NCBI GenBank assembly: GCA_902773045.1
Contig: CACYDE010000373.1
Coordinates: 1 to 7,779, forward strand
Origin: an uncultured Ruminococcus sp.
GTDB lineage: Bacteria; Bacillota; Clostridia; Oscillospirales; Acutalibacteraceae
Length of the DNA stretch: 7,779 bases
Direction: 5' to 3'
The position numbers and the translations under genes were made by a program. The stretch's first letter is position 1; each line of letters opens with the position of its first letter. Under the pieces are notes generated by a model. That model was not told the DNA's origin. It searched no databases and saw nothing but the letters and a program-made list of their open reading frames with translations. Shown piece after piece: positions 6,788-7,779 of the stretch.

Positions 6788-7779
6788 GAAAGCTTTTAAA
6801 CACATTGTATATTACAAACGAAAACGCTTATTTGGCTCTTGACGGAGAAAACCTTGTGTGCAGGCTCGAAAATGAGAACAAGTTTCGCATTCCTTTTGAC
6901 AATATAGAGAATGTTATATGTTTTAATTATTTGGGCTGTTCTCCTGCTGTTATGGGAAAATGTGCAGATAAATGTATTCCCATCAATTTTGTATCACCGG
7001 AAGGCAGATTCCTCGCAAAGGTGTGCGGTGAAACCAAGGGCAATGTTTATCTCAGAGTAGCTCAAATTGATAATTTCCGTGAAAATCAGATCGTGCTTGC
7101 GCGAAACACAATGTCGGCAAAATTCTGCAATTGCGTTCAAACTCTCAAAAGAACGCTGCATGATGTGCCTCAATTACGTCAGGACGAACAGATCGGAAGA
7201 ACGATAGAAACTCTTTCCTCCGGTACTGAACGGCTTCTTGAAGCAGCGTCGGTCGAAGAGATAATAGGTATAGAGGGGAATTGTGCTCATGCTTATTTCT
7301 CGGTATTCAATAAGATGATAACAAATGCGGATGAAGCTTTTAAATTCGAATATCGAAACAAGCGGCCGCCGCTTGACGCCGTTAACGCCATGCTGTCATT
7401 TGTTTACACGCTTTATACTACTGAATTTGCCTCGGCGCTGGAGACGGTCGGACTTGACAGCTACATCGGTTACTGTCATTCACTCCGAAGCGGACGATCG
7501 TCGCTTGCTTGTGATCTTGTTGAAGAAACCAGATGCCTTGCGGAACGTTTTGTCCTCACAATGATAAACCTTCGCATAGTTTCCGAAGACGATTTCGAAA
7601 AGCAAGTATCGGGAGCTGTACTGCTGAACGACAGCGGCAGGAAAAAGGTGATTACACGCTGGCAGGAAAAGAAGCGTACCGACTATACGCACCCATACCT
7701 CAAACAAAAAATACAGTTTGGGCTTATTCCGTATGTTCAGAGTAATCTTTTTGCAAAGTATATCAGAGGAGATATTGAA
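6784..7779 (+). CDS. cas1: CRISPR integrase Cas1 (I-C type), cut by the window edge
   Basis: The first 332 codons of Cas1, the metal-dependent integrase that with Cas2 inserts prespacers into the CRISPR array. The frame is open to the last base with no stop. The active-site residues are E164 (GIEGNCAHAYF), H232 (IGYCHSLRSGR) and D244 (SSLACDLVEE). The amino-terminal beta domain starts MRKLLNTLYITNENAYLALD. The last residues, FAKYIRGDIE, match the point where family members have about 10 more residues, so roughly 30-35 bases are missing. GGAG (6772-6775) lies 8 bp before the ATG, which overlaps the cas4 stop by 4 bp. cas2 should follow outside the window. Confidence 0.96.
   Translation, partial: MRKLLNTLYITNENAYLALDGENLVCRLENENKFRIPFDNIENVICFNYLGCSPAVMGKCADKCIPINFVSPEGRFLAKVCGETKGNVYLRVAQIDNFRENQIVLARNTMSAKFCNCVQTLKRTLHDVPQLRQDEQIGRTIETLSSGTERLLEAASVEEIIGIEGNCAHAYFSVFNKMITNADEAFKFEYRNKRPPLDAVNAMLSFVYTLYTTEFASALETVGLDSYIGYCHSLRSGRSSLACDLVEETRCLAERFVLTMINLRIVSEDDFEKQVSGAVLLNDSGRKKVITRWQEKKRTDYTHPYLKQKIQFGLIPYVQSNLFAKYIRGDIE

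Larger units (their letters stand above)
549..7779 (+). other. Type I-C CRISPR-Cas operon (partial)
   Basis: The order cas3-cas5c-cas8c(cas11c)-cas7c-cas4-cas1 is the canonical I-C layout. Junctions are +12 bp, -7 bp, +1 bp, -4 bp and -4 bp, indicating one transcript with coupled translation. There is no cas6, as expected where Cas5c processes the crRNA. Missing from the window are cas2, the end of cas1 and the CRISPR array. No ancillary or anti-CRISPR-like gene sits inside the operon. Confidence 0.95.

Noticed and set aside
7325..7745. Two + strand ORFs of 79 and 70 codons near the right edge
   Set aside because: Both are out of frame within cas1, whose frame carries the catalytic E, H and D. 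They have no ribosome binding site.
1..7779. CRISPR array, tracrRNA or cas2 within the window
   Set aside because: No regularly spaced repeat of 25-40 bp is present on either strand, and cas1 runs off the right edge before cas2 could begin. Both are expected downstream.

Overview
The window holds most of a type I-C CRISPR-Cas operon, all on the + strand: cas3, cas5c, cas8c (with an internal in-frame cas11c start), cas7c, cas4, and cas1 cut by the right edge. This is the canonical I-C gene order, so cas2 and the CRISPR array are expected just beyond position 7779. Neither lies inside the window. Protein style, strong AAGGAGG-type ribosome binding sites, moderate-to-low GC and an AT-rich leader suggest an anaerobic Firmicute of the Clostridia, possibly Ruminococcus-like. 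That assignment is an inference.

Positions 1-388 carry no convincing gene. They contain one copy of a short dispersed repeat (82-107) and a perfect consensus vegetative promoter (TTGACA at 195-200, 17-bp spacer, TATAAT at 218-223). The promoter is followed by a T/A-rich leader of about 160 nt. A 55-codon ORF with a good ribosome binding site follows (389-556). It looks like the amino-terminal remnant of a larger, unrelated protein and is probably a truncated gene. Its last codons overlap the start of cas3, and a second copy of the repeat (498-516) lies inside it. The cas operon may therefore have acquired the promoter and start of a broken gene.

From 549 to the end the genes are packed with overlaps or gaps of no more than 12 bp, so they are probably co-transcribed and translationally coupled. 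Cas5c, Cas8c, Cas11c and Cas7c would form the crRNA-guided Cascade. Cas5c would cut the pre-crRNA, because I-C systems lack Cas6. Cas3 would be recruited to degrade the target. Cas4 and Cas1, with an off-window Cas2, would acquire spacers. Every catalytic motif I could check is present in Cas3, Cas5c, Cas4 and Cas1, so the system looks intact as far as it is visible.

The system itself is a known subtype. The points most worth a second look are the well-formed internal GTG start for Cas11c, the remnant ORF and captured promoter upstream of cas3, and the duplicated repeat flanking that segment.
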